NCBI GenBank assembly: GCA_963836605.1
Contig: CAWIKB010000009.1
Coordinates: 372,001-436,000 of the forward strand
Origin: Bog-473 sp963836605
GTDB lineage: Bacteria; Actinomycetota; Acidimicrobiia; Acidimicrobiales; RAAP-2
Reading direction: 5' to 3'
Length of the DNA: 64,000 nucleotides
Shown: one piece after another, positions 34,469-42,415 of the stretch
How positions within the stretch are numbered: the first letter of the stretch is position 1
Layout: every line of letters begins with the position of its first letter
Program-made: the position numbers and the translations under genes
The notes under the pieces: generated by a model
The model's input: only the letters and a program-made list of their open reading frames with translations
Told to the model about the DNA's origin: nothing
The model's database searches: none

Positions 34469-36225
34469 CCACCATCCTGCGCGGCGGCACGGTGGTCGAT
34501 GGAACCGGCGAGGCAGCCCGGCGGGGGGACGTGCTGATCGAAGGTGAACGCGTCGTGGCGGTCGGCCCGGATCTTCGGGCCTCGGCCGACGTGGTGTTCG
34601 ATGCCAGCGACATGATGGTCACGCCTGGCTTCATCGACCTGCACACCCATTACGACGCGCAACTGTTCTGGGACCCCAATGCCAGCCCGTCGCCCCTGCA
34701 CGGTGTCACCACGGTATTGGGTGGGAACTGCGGCTTCACGCTGGCCCCGTGCGGACCCGCAGACGTCGACTACATCTCGCGCATGATGGCCCGGGTCGAG
34801 GGGATGCCCCTCGCCGCCTTGCAGAAGGGACTCCATTGGGACTGGTCTTCGTATGGCCAATGGATCGGTGGTCTGCAGGACCGCATCGCCGTCAATGCGG
34901 GTTTCCTGGTCGGCCACTCGACGCTGCGTCGGCTGGTCATGGGGGACCGGGCAGTGGGGTCACTGGCCTCGGAGGAGGAACTGGCGGCGATGGTGGCGGC
35001 CCTCCACGCCGCCCTTAACGAAGGGGCGCTCGGATTCTCCACCTCGCAGGTCCACACCCACAACGACGGCGACGGGCGGCCCGTGCCATCACGCGCCGCT
35101 TCCCGTCGCGAGCTCGAGCTCCTGGCTGCCGCGGTGCGTGACCACGAAGGCACCACGGTCGAGCTCATCGTCGCCGGCTGTCTCAACGGTTTCAGCGATG
35201 AAGAGATCGATCTGCTGACCACCATCTCGTTGCTGGCCGACCGGCCCGTGAACTGGAACGTCCTCGGGGTCTCCGCCATGAACCCCGACGGGGTGTGGAG
35301 TCAACTGGCGGCGGGCAGTGCGGCAGCCCAGCGGGGGGCCACCGTGGTGGCCCTGACGCTGCCGCACACGATGCAGATCCGCTTGAGCTTTGAATCGGGG
35401 GCCATCCTCGACGGCCTTCCCGGTTGGGGCGAGGTGTTCATGTTGCCGATTCCCGAGCGCACGAAGGCGTTGGACGATCCCGAAATCCGCCGTCGGCTCG
35501 ACGCAGGCGCCCAATCCGACGAAGCTGGAATCTTGCGGCATCTGGCGGTCTGGGAGCGACTGCTGATCGAGGAGACGTTCGCCGAGGAAAACGCCGCGTG
35601 GGAAGGCTGCTCGGTCGGGCACGTGGCGCAGGCGCGAGGCGTGACCCCCTTTGACGCCCTGCTCGACATCGTGGTGGCCGACGGGCTCCGCACCGGCTTG
35701 CGTCCGCCGATTCCCGAGTCCGAAGAGGACTGGGCCCTGCGGGGCGAAACGTGGCTCGATTCGCGGGTCATCGTCGGTGGCTCCGACGCCGGTGCGCATC
35801 TCGACACCATGTGCGGCGCCATCTACTCCACTTCCCTCCTCGGTGACGGTGTACGGCGACGGTCTCTCGTGAGTTGGGAGCAGGCGGTGCGCCTGCTCAC
35901 CGACATTCCCGCTCGGCTCTACGGTCTGCGCGACCGTGGCCGCCTGGTGCCCGGCGCCTGGGCCGACGTCGTGGTTTTCGATCCCGCCACCATCGGCCAC
36001 CGGCCGGTGCGGACCCGCAACGACCTGCCGGGTGGGGCGAGCCGTCTCTACGCCGAAGCCGATGGCGTCGCCCACGTACTGGTGAACGGAACCGAGATCG
36101 TGCGGGACGGATCGTTCACGCAAGCCCGTCCGGGGAAGCTGATCCGGTCAGGCATCGACACCGACACCGTGCGCGCGGGCACGGACTGGGCCAACGTGCC
36201 GCGGTCAACCGGCTCCGTGTTATGA
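34465..36225 (+). CDS. D-aminoacylase/N-acyl-D-amino-acid deacylase family amidohydrolase
   Basis: A 586-residue amidohydrolase 3 enzyme starting at GTG 34465, which overlaps the aldehyde dehydrogenase stop. Metal-site motif GFIDLHTHYDAQLFWDP is at about 55-71, GNCGFTLAPC at about 88-97, and GGSDAGAHLDTMCGA near 437-451. The C-terminal small domain ends with GAWADVVVFDPATIGHRPV. Such enzymes remove N-acyl groups or hydrolyse cyclic amides using a zinc centre. Together with two nearby amidohydrolases and hydantoinase A it suggests a theme of amide or cyclic-imide cleavage. Substrate unknown. Confidence 0.9.
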   Translation: MTTILRGGTVVDGTGEAARRGDVLIEGERVVAVGPDLRASADVVFDASDMMVTPGFIDLHTHYDAQLFWDPNASPSPLHGVTTVLGGNCGFTLAPCGPADVDYISRMMARVEGMPLAALQKGLHWDWSSYGQWIGGLQDRIAVNAGFLVGHSTLRRLVMGDRAVGSLASEEELAAMVAALHAALNEGALGFSTSQVHTHNDGDGRPVPSRAASRRELELLAAAVRDHEGTTVELIVAGCLNGFSDEEIDLLTTISLLADRPVNWNVLGVSAMNPDGVWSQLAAGSAAAQRGATVVALTLPHTMQIRLSFESGAILDGLPGWGEVFMLPIPERTKALDDPEIRRRLDAGAQSDEAGILRHLAVWERLLIEETFAEENAAWEGCSVGHVAQARGVTPFDALLDIVVADGLRTGLRPPIPESEEDWALRGETWLDSRVIVGGSDAGAHLDTMCGAIYSTSLLGDGVRRRSLVSWEQAVRLLTDIPARLYGLRDRGRLVPGAWADVVVFDPATIGHRPVRTRNDLPGGASRLYAEADGVAHVLVNGTEIVRDGSFTQARPGKLIRSGIDTDTVRAGTDWANVPRSTGSVL

Positions 36226-36243
36226 GCAGCCCACCGAGATGAG

Positions 36244-36454
36244 TTACCGAGCCTTTTGCTTGGCCGCCCAGCCATCTGAGCCCGTCAAGAGGCAACGATC
36301 GGTGGCATGAGGGCGGCACCCAGCGGGGGGACCGCAGTCTGAACGGATTGAGCGCCGCCCGTGGTGCGAATCGTCACACCCTTGTAGGTGGCCGTGTGAT
36401 TGTCGCCGGGGCATCTCATGCGATCGAGGTCGACCGCCGAATCAGTCTTGGGGG
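36244..36454 (-). pseudogene. 3' fragment of an SGNH hydrolase gene
   Basis: Bases 36252-36454 align without net gaps to 42424-42626, the 3' end of the SGNH gene at 42416-43303. Both encode KTDS(A/V)VDLDR, YKGVTIRT and PPLGAALMPPIVAS. In this copy a GGA codon has become TGA, so the frame stops 13 codons early, and the 5' three quarters are missing. The break lies exactly where the inverted-repeat element begins (36451). It is a relic of a duplicated gene. Confidence 0.88.
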
Positions 36455-36559
36455 CCGCGCGGATAGGTGATCTCCACTTGGTCGTTGTTGGAACGCATTC
36501 CAGAATCAAGTCTGGACCCTCACAACGACCAGAGGATTGTCACCTACCCGCGCGGCCCC
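36451..36559. mobile_element. 109-bp element with 38-bp terminal inverted repeats
   Basis: The left arm at 36451-36488 and the reverse complement of 36522-36559 agree at 30 of 38 positions. The outer 19 differ at one base (GGGGCCGCGCGG then A/G then TAGGTG) and the inner 9 (GGTCGTTGT) match exactly, with a poorly matched 10-base middle. The 33-base centre contains a small hairpin (TGGAA/TTCCA) and no coding capacity. Length and 38-bp arms starting GGGG recall Tn3-derived miniature elements, but the inner end does not match known Tn3 ends and no clear 5-base target duplication is visible. A deleted IS is the alternative. Confidence 0.55.
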
Positions 36560-36692
36560 TCAGTGCCGTAACGGGCAACGTTCCGTGGCGCGTGCACCAC
36601 TTTTGGGGGCAGGGTCGCGCAAAGCGGGTCTAGATCATCACCAACGAGGGGGTGCAAGCTCCTTCAGATCGTTGGGCGGGGTTCGAGCTCGG

Positions 36693-36880
36693 TGGTGCGA
36701 TGGCGAAAGAGCACAGATCGTGCTGCGATTTGCCCAGCATGTGGACGTCGCCAAGATCGCCATCTTCTTAGAGGACCGGTCCGGGACGTCATCCACAACC
36801 CCAACCGGGACGACTTCGACTCTCTCGCCCCAAGTTCTCAAGGGACCGGCCGCCCGAGTTCAGCGCCGCTGAGCCGGCAT
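36693..36880 (+). pseudogene. IS630-family transposase N-terminal remnant
   Basis: One frame gives ERAQIVLRFAQHVDVAKIA, matching the helix-turn-helix of IS630-type transposases. The next frame continues with VRDVIHNPNRDDFDSLAP, the following conserved segment, and a third frame gives a GRPP-like stretch. At least two frameshifts lie between them and the DDE catalytic domain is absent. It is a small fragment, so the family call rests on two short motifs. Confidence 0.55.
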
Positions 36881-36985
36881 CCAACCGGCTCAGATCACCG
36901 ATCGATGAGACGGCGTCGTTCCCCGCCAGATTGCTCCTGTGCGTTCATTGGAGCCGAATCCAGTGTTTGAAGGCCTCGTTTCCGA

Positions 36986-37990
36986 TCATCGAACCGGACT
37001 CAACGCTGACCACAGAACACCAATCAGGTATTTTGTGTAGGGCACGTCCATATGATACCCATCCCAGTATGGGATGAAATGTGAAATGACTGGCGGGCAT
37101 TTGCCCTGCGCGCATAGCCACTTACCCTGGTCGATGAAGGTCGCCCCAGACTCATTGGCGGCCGCTTGTAGTGCCGCAATCCGCTGATTTTGGGATGCTG
37201 TGGGGGAAAAGGTGCAGGTCTGGATATCTGCTGGAATGCGCGACAAGCAGAGTGATGGACTGGCGGCCCCGGGAGCGGGAAATCCACCCAGAACAGCTAA
37301 CTTCACCGAGGATGGTATCTGCTTGAAGTAGGCGAGGAAGTCTGCGGTTTCTGTAGCCGGTGACGCCAAACTCGTTTCGCCGTACGGAAGTAGGCTGGAC
37401 TCAGAGGAAAGAATTACAAACATTGGTTTGATCGCCTTGATTGTCTTGAGAACAAAAGCGTTGAAGGCAGAGCACGCCGGCCACGCAGAGGTTTGAACTC
37501 CTCCGAATCCGTTGGATACTCGGAAGTTCCCAATGGCGGTAGGACAACCTTCCTTCGTGAGAAAGTAAAATTTGTAGTGGTTCGCCTTCGCGATTCCGTC
37601 AATGGCATCGAACCACATCTGAGCCTGGGAATCGCCGACGAGCATGAAAACTCTATTTGAAGAGGTGTCACCGAACTGGCAGTGCGAAATGACCAGACGT
37701 GACTGAGCATCCCTGCATCCAGTCGCAAGGCTCTGGCCGAACGGAACAGTACCGGACGCGAAGGAATCCAATGAGGGTGACACCTTGGTCGGCATAGACT
37801 TGAGGGTCAATGCCGATGCGACCGCAGCCTCGACGCTGGACTCCGTTACCGCCGAGGAATTTGGTGCGTTACTCGCACCGGCAGTTCCCAATCCAACAAA
37901 GCCCAAGATGGCCCCAAGGGCGATCCACAGTGTCAGCGCAACTGACAGTCCCCGCCTAGGAGAACCGGAGCGTGCTTGTGGGTGGAGCAT
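36986..37990 (-). CDS. Secreted SGNH-domain protein (OafA-type SGNH half)
   Basis: A 334-residue protein with a signal or anchor segment at about 15-40 (LSVALTLWIALGAILGFVGL). An SGNH domain follows: block I is FMLVGDSQAQMWFDAI at about 113-128 with the Ser nucleophile, and block V is WDGYHMDVPYTKYL near the end with the Asp-x-x-His pair. In OafA/YrhL-type acyltransferases this domain is normally fused C-terminal to the membrane acyltransferase. Here it is a separate gene 76 bases downstream of one (38067-39350). It probably transfers or removes O-acetyl groups on extracellular polysaccharide. Confidence 0.85.
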   Translation of the reverse strand: MLHPQARSGSPRRGLSVALTLWIALGAILGFVGLGTAGASNAPNSSAVTESSVEAAVASALTLKSMPTKVSPSLDSFASGTVPFGQSLATGCRDAQSRLVISHCQFGDTSSNRVFMLVGDSQAQMWFDAIDGIAKANHYKFYFLTKEGCPTAIGNFRVSNGFGGVQTSAWPACSAFNAFVLKTIKAIKPMFVILSSESSLLPYGETSLASPATETADFLAYFKQIPSSVKLAVLGGFPAPGAASPSLCLSRIPADIQTCTFSPTASQNQRIAALQAAANESGATFIDQGKWLCAQGKCPPVISHFIPYWDGYHMDVPYTKYLIGVLWSALSPVR

Positions 37991-38066
37991 GGTGAATCGT
38001 TCCTTTCTGACGGTTGTAGCAGAATCTGAGACGTCGTGGGGTTGCGCAATGAGTGATGTTTAGTTC

Positions 38067-39350
38067 TCACGGGTGGCTAGCGATTTCGATTGTGGTCACG
38101 GCGACCGATGTCGCAATCAGGATGAGGCCAAGCCCAATGCTGAATCCTGACGACCGGCGCAACACAGTAGCGTGACGGATCGGGTTCTCGATGAGGAGAT
38201 ACGTGATCCCTGAGATGATCAATGCGATTGCGACCCATCCCATGTTGTCTCTGAGCGAAAGTGGATGGCCCGCGAACTCCATTGGAATGATGAGCAGTGG
38301 CCAGTGCCAGAGGTAGAGGGAGTAGGAGATTTTCCCGAGCCACTGAAAAGGCGGCAGACCTAAGATCGTCTCCGCTCCGGACTTGAATCCGGTTGTGCCT
38401 CCAGCGATCACGGCCGCCGTCGAGAGAACCGGGAGGGCAACCGCCGCTCCCGGATAGAGAGTTGCGGTCGTGTAGAGAAACGCAGCGAGGAGAATGCCAG
38501 CGAGGCCAACCCACGTGATGACCGCCCAGACCTGCCGAGGCAGGCGAGCGACATGTCGGGCGTTGATCGCCACGAGGGCGCCTAGGGCGAGTTCCCATGC
38601 ACGGGTAAACGGAGAGAAATATGCGGCTGTCGAATTGGACGACGTCTGGACGACGGACCACCAGAAGGAAATGATGGCGGCAGCTACCAGCACGACCGAG
38701 ATCTGGTGCCGATAGTCGAAGCGCCGGATTTTCACTGCGGCGACGCCAATGAAGAGGGCCGGAAAGACCACGTAGAATTGCTCTTCAACAGATAGCGACC
38801 AGTAGTTCTGCAAAGGCGATGGCGGAAGCTGAGATGTGAAGTAGTTGGTCCCCGTTGCAATGAAGCGGAAATTCACCCAGAAGGTTGCTGCAGCTCTTCC
38901 ATCTTTCGCGGTGTAGCCCCCAAATATGAAGCCGAGCCAGTGATAGGAGGCCAAGACCGTCGCGATGATCACAAGGGTCGCAGCAGGGATGATGCGCCTC
39001 GAGCGCCGTCCGTAGAACGCCAGAATTGAGTTACGGCCCGACCCCGTGCGCTCTCGAAGAAGCACACCGGTAATCACGTAGCCAGATATGACGAAGAAGA
39101 CGTCAACGCCCACATAGCCTCCAGTGAGCCTCGGAACGCCGGCATGGAAAAGAACGACTAAGGTAACCGCGAGGGCGCGCAATCCTTCGACGTCTGGTCG
39201 GAACTTGCGGTCTTCCGGAGCCGTGCCGGCCTCGTCACCCGACGGAAGGAAGCGCCCAAACCCTCCACTACTCTCGGTCTCCTGCACACTCATTCCCCAC
39301 CCCGCCGTGACTCCAGTTGGTGACGGTGGGGCCAATCCAGGTGACCCCAT
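38067..39350 (-). CDS. Acyltransferase 3 family membrane protein (OafA/YrhL type)
   Basis: A 427-residue integral membrane acyltransferase. The signature FRPDVEGLRALAVTLVVLFHAG is followed by VDVFFVISGYVITGVL (acyl-transfer His and catalytic region), SRRIIPAATLVIIA, NYWSLSVEEQFYVVFP and the C-terminal SYSLYLWHWPLLI. About ten membrane helices are predicted. It lacks the C-terminal SGNH domain of full-length OafA proteins, which is encoded by the next gene. Start ATG 39350; ATG 39293 (MSVQETESS) is also possible. The predicted role is to bring acyl groups across the membrane for O-acylation of surface glycans. Confidence 0.92.
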   Translation of the reverse strand: MGSPGLAPPSPTGVTAGWGMSVQETESSGGFGRFLPSGDEAGTAPEDRKFRPDVEGLRALAVTLVVLFHAGVPRLTGGYVGVDVFFVISGYVITGVLLRERTGSGRNSILAFYGRRSRRIIPAATLVIIATVLASYHWLGFIFGGYTAKDGRAAATFWVNFRFIATGTNYFTSQLPPSPLQNYWSLSVEEQFYVVFPALFIGVAAVKIRRFDYRHQISVVLVAAAIISFWWSVVQTSSNSTAAYFSPFTRAWELALGALVAINARHVARLPRQVWAVITWVGLAGILLAAFLYTTATLYPGAAVALPVLSTAAVIAGGTTGFKSGAETILGLPPFQWLGKISYSLYLWHWPLLIIPMEFAGHPLSLRDNMGWVAIALIISGITYLLIENPIRHATVLRRSSGFSIGLGLILIATSVAVTTIEIASHP

Positions 39351-39545
39351 TCACCGTCAATCCGAGGGATCCTACGATATGGTTACAGTGCCTGCTGCAT
39401 CGCAATTCACGGTGGCCAGAGATTCGACACGCTGGCCACATCGTCGCCTGTGGACTGAGCCGTTGTTCCGCACGAGCCGGGTGGGATAGGCCTTCGAGGT
39501 TGAGCTAGCGCTCATCGTGTCGACCCAGAAGGACCGTGATGCACG
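39351..39545. other. Upstream region of the acyltransferase gene
   Basis: About 195 bases with no supported gene. It presumably carries the promoter for the minus-strand acyltransferase/SGNH pair. I see no clear operator or hairpin. Confidence 0.4.
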
Positions 39546-39722
39546 ATGCGCCTGAACGAGAAGGGGTCCGAGCTGTCCGATGGAGAGAAGTCACGTTGGT
39601 GGAGACAACATCGGCTCGCCCGATGGCAAGTGCTGGTGCTGGCGCTTGTGATCGCGGGCGCTGCTGTTCCGGTCCAAGGGCGGGACCCGGGAAATCGCGC
39701 AGATGAAGCCTTGCACAGGTAA
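39546..39722 (+). CDS. Small hypothetical membrane peptide, 58 residues
   Basis: ATG 39546 to TAA 39720 encodes a charged N-terminus (MRLNEKGSELSDGEKSRWW), then a hydrophobic stretch of about 16 residues (WQVLVLALVIAGAAVPV) and a short polar tail. A single membrane helix or the start of a truncated secreted protein would look like this. There is no good ribosome site. It lies in decayed surroundings, so it may be a relic. I do not recognise it. Confidence 0.3.
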   Translation: MRLNEKGSELSDGEKSRWWRQHRLARWQVLVLALVIAGAAVPVQGRDPGNRADEALHR

Positions 39723-40164
39723 CCCCTTCCCAAAGGCCCTGGTTATTGGTCATTCAAGAACAAGAAAGGTCCGAGCCGGAAATGATCTGTGGGCACCTCA
39801 TGTCGACATTAATTTTCGGCTCTAGACGGCTCTCTAAGAGCGTCATCGGACGGGGAGCTTGTCAAGGATTCGCCACCCAGCCGCCAACCTTTTTGCCAGG
39901 AACGACGTCGAGCCAGGGTCTGCATATTTCCGCAGGTCGGCGCCTATCCGCGCGCCCCTTTTTTATGGTGCCCTCGACGCATGTTTCGGTCGCTTCACCC
40001 CAGAGGAACGCCGAATGGTGTCCGGTGGCCGGTTGGTAGCGTAGCTTGCCGCCTTTCATTGAGTAGTCGGCCCCCGCTCTGCCAACGAGCAGGCTCACCG
40101 CTTATAGTTTCGCTCAGCCATCCCTCCCGTCAGGGCTTGGGACCGTGGCCAAAATGGAGCAAGG
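39723..40164. other. Intergenic region with possible gene relic
   Basis: About 440 bases without a clear gene. One plus-strand frame (39859-40044) has a protein-like composition near its end (PIRAPLFYGALDACFGRF, then TPEERRMVSGG) and stops at 40042, but has no credible start. I do not recognise it and regard it as a possible fragment. Confidence 0.35.
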
Positions 40165-41833
40165 TTGACAAAGTTATCCGCGTCTGATGCCCCGGTTGCG
40201 GCCTTGAAGACGCCTTCGATCCGACCAGAACGCCTCATGCGAATTGGCCCGCACCTGCTCGTGTGGTCCCTCTTGTTGGTGCCAGCCATACGATCCATGG
40301 CTAGAGGTTGGCGCCCATTGGGCGACGATGCCGCAATCGCCATTGGGTCATGGCGCACTCTTAGCCTTCATCCTCCTCTGCTCGGGCAATTGACATTTGC
40401 CACCAGTGCCAAGGGAAATGCAGATCCCGGGCCGCTCGAGTACTGGTTGCTAGGACCCTTCACCCATCTCGATCCCGGTCAAGGTGTCCTCATTGGATCA
40501 GCCATTCTCTGTGCGGTCGCTTTGTCGGTGACAATTGAGGTACTCCGGCGAACATCGGGCGCCTGGGCCGCAATAATATTCTCGCTGGTCATCGCCGACC
40601 TAGCGGTCGTATCTCCGTCGCCATTTCTTGATCCTGTCTGGAATTCGTCCTTCGGGTTCTTCTGGTTCGCCAGCTTTCTAGGGATCGCCTTCGCTGTAGG
40701 GCTGGGAAACATCCGGTTTCTTCCGCTCCTTCTGTTCGTTGGGTCGGTGGCGGTAGATTCACATCTCATCTACCTCCCGGCGGTTGCCTGTCTGCTCTTG
40801 GCAGCACCCATTTTCGGGTGGTTCGCCAGGAGGCCGTCTAATCGCCGGTGGATTTGGTGGACGGGAGCGGTCGCGATTGTCTGTTGGGCTGGACCGCTCT
40901 ATCAACAATTCTTCGATGCGAATCCAAACATCACGGCTCTCCTCCGATCAGCCGGAATCACTGAAGGGAGGAGCCGTTGGGAGAACAGAGGGCTGGACAT
41001 TCGGATTCCGAGCTCTCGGTCGGATTGCGTCGATTAATCCGATCTGGGCGTCGCCGAGGCCGAATGAACCGTTCGTCTCGAGCAGCGACTTCGCGCACCG
41101 GAGTATCCCTCTCGGTATAGCGCTCGTCGTTGTGTTGGTCGTTATTGCCGTCGTGGCAAAGCGACACAATCACAACGCTGTCGTGAGCATGTGTATCGTG
41201 TCGATTGGAGGGATGATCGGTACGGTCGTGCTCCTCGCTAGCGTTCGTGTCAGTTACTATTTGGCCTTCATTTGGGTGAACTTGGATGTTTGGCTGGTCG
41301 GAATTTGCGTCTGGCTTACTCTTGGCCTTGCAATCGTCACAGCCATCAGACCCCAAGTGCTCGCCCTCTACAGATCACATTTCGACCCTCATAAGGTTCA
41401 AGCAGTGGCCCTTAGAAGAGGAGCGGGGGTGGCCTTGCTGCTAGGGATCGCTGGTATCGCTGGGTTGTTGGTTGTGGTGTTTCCCTATGGAAAGCAACTC
41501 GGCCTAAATTACACTTCCATGGCCAGAGTCCAGCAAATGACGGCCGACGTGGAGCATCACGTGCCCAAAGGACCGGTTGGGATCGGTACTTTCTATTCCG
41601 GTCCTGACCCACTCCAGATCGCCGGGGACGAGCACGGCGTGGCGTATCTCCTCCTGACCGATGGGTGGGTCCCCGGACTCGGGAGGCAGGTCAATCAGCG
41701 CTTGGGCATGCCGATCGATCGAGTAAGCCCGTTCGTCGCTTTCAGTGAACGCGGAGAGGAACTCCTAGGTGCCAAATATTTACCGCGCTATCAGGCCCTC
41801 TGGTATCTAGAACCGAATCTCCGAATTTCGTAG
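40165..41833 (+). pseudogene. Multi-pass membrane glycosyltransferase-like protein, frameshifted
   Basis: Starting at TTG 40165, one frame encodes several membrane helices (LLVWSLLLVPAI, VLIGSAILCAVALSV, LLLFVGSVAVDSHLIYLPAV) up to about 40965. The adjacent frame then continues with further helices to 41833 and an extracytoplasmic tail (VGIGTFYSGPDPLQIAGDEH). One extra base within GAAGGGAGGAG (40963-40973) joins the halves into about 555 residues. The early GDDAAIAIGSWR and the layout resemble GT-C type glycosyltransferases or their relatives, but no catalytic motif is certain. Otherwise intact, so the lesion may be a sequencing error. Confidence 0.7.
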
Positions 41834-41965
41834 GGGGCCAGACCAGTGGGGCCCGATTCGGCTACGGCGTGGTAAGTGAGTTGTCTCGCGTGTTGCGAAG
41901 CGGATAGCCATTTGACCTGACCCCTCCGAATGGATCCACCACCTGAGTGAGTCCTCTTACCCACC

Positions 41966-42312
41966 ATGGTCGGCAAGAGGAGGATGAACACCGCGCAGGA
42001 TCGAAGGCACACACGCGAGCAGGCGATTCGCAAGATCCGAGAGGCCGACAAGATGTTGGACGAGGGGGCGGACATCGCGACCGTGGCCCGGCATCTCGAG
42101 GTCTCCGAGCAGACCTATCACCGCGCCAGGGACGAGTTGCACAACGTCGCGGTTTTCGAGATCCTGCTCGAAGCCGAGGTGCTGGCCGAGGACCTCCGGA
42201 TCGAGTACAAGACCTATCGACACACTCGTCCCTCGGCCGGCTCACGCCCTTCGATTTCGCCGAGCAGAGGCGCCAAGACGAGCCCGGACTCTCACAGTTG
42301 GTGGACCACTAA
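41966..42312 (+). pseudogene. IS3-family element with internal deletion
   Basis: The first 50 codons give the OrfA helix-turn-helix of IS3-type transposases (EQAIRKIREADKMLDEGADI, then VARHLEVSEQTYHRARDE). It joins directly to the last segment of OrfB (VFEILLEAEVLAEDLRIEYK, then TYRH), losing the whole DDE catalytic core. A second frame then carries the remaining OrfB end (SSLGRLTPFDFAEQ) to a stop at 42310. So there is one large deletion plus a frameshift. Upstream, TGACCTGACCCCTCC at 41905 may be the left end of the element. Confidence 0.75.
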
Positions 42313-42330
42313 CCGGGGGAAGCCACCGTA

Positions 42331-42357
42331 ACGAGCAAGGAGCGGCGAGGTCATCGC
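42331..42357 (-). pseudogene. Relic of a sulfotransferase 3' end
   Basis: These 27 bases match 43518-43544 at 25 positions. On the minus strand both encode AMTSPLLAR, the last part of the sulfotransferase at 43476-44561. The relic lies between the IS3 remnant and the SGNH gene. It indicates that a sulfotransferase copy once preceded this junction and was lost. Confidence 0.6.
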
Positions 42358-42415
42358 CGAGGCCGAGCAAGGAGGGCGACACGGCCTCAGTTAACGACTC
42401 AGCTACCGTGATCGG

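Larger units (their letters stand above)
36226..36985. other. Decayed intergenic region at the island's left edge
   Basis: About 760 bases without an intact gene. It contains a truncated SGNH gene (36244-36454, minus), a 109-bp inverted-repeat element (36451-36559) and a frameshifted IS630-like transposase fragment (about 36693-36880, plus). The remaining bases (36560-36692 and 36881-36985) show nothing I can assign. Confidence 0.7.

Noticed and set aside
36451..36559. Rho-independent terminator
   Set aside because: The 109-base span, large centre and lack of a U-run do not fit; imperfect arms of 38 bases fit a mobile-element end better.
39862..40098. Minus-strand open frame of 78 codons
   Set aside because: No ribosome site and no recognisable family; it overlaps a better plus-strand relic candidate, and neither can be supported as a gene.
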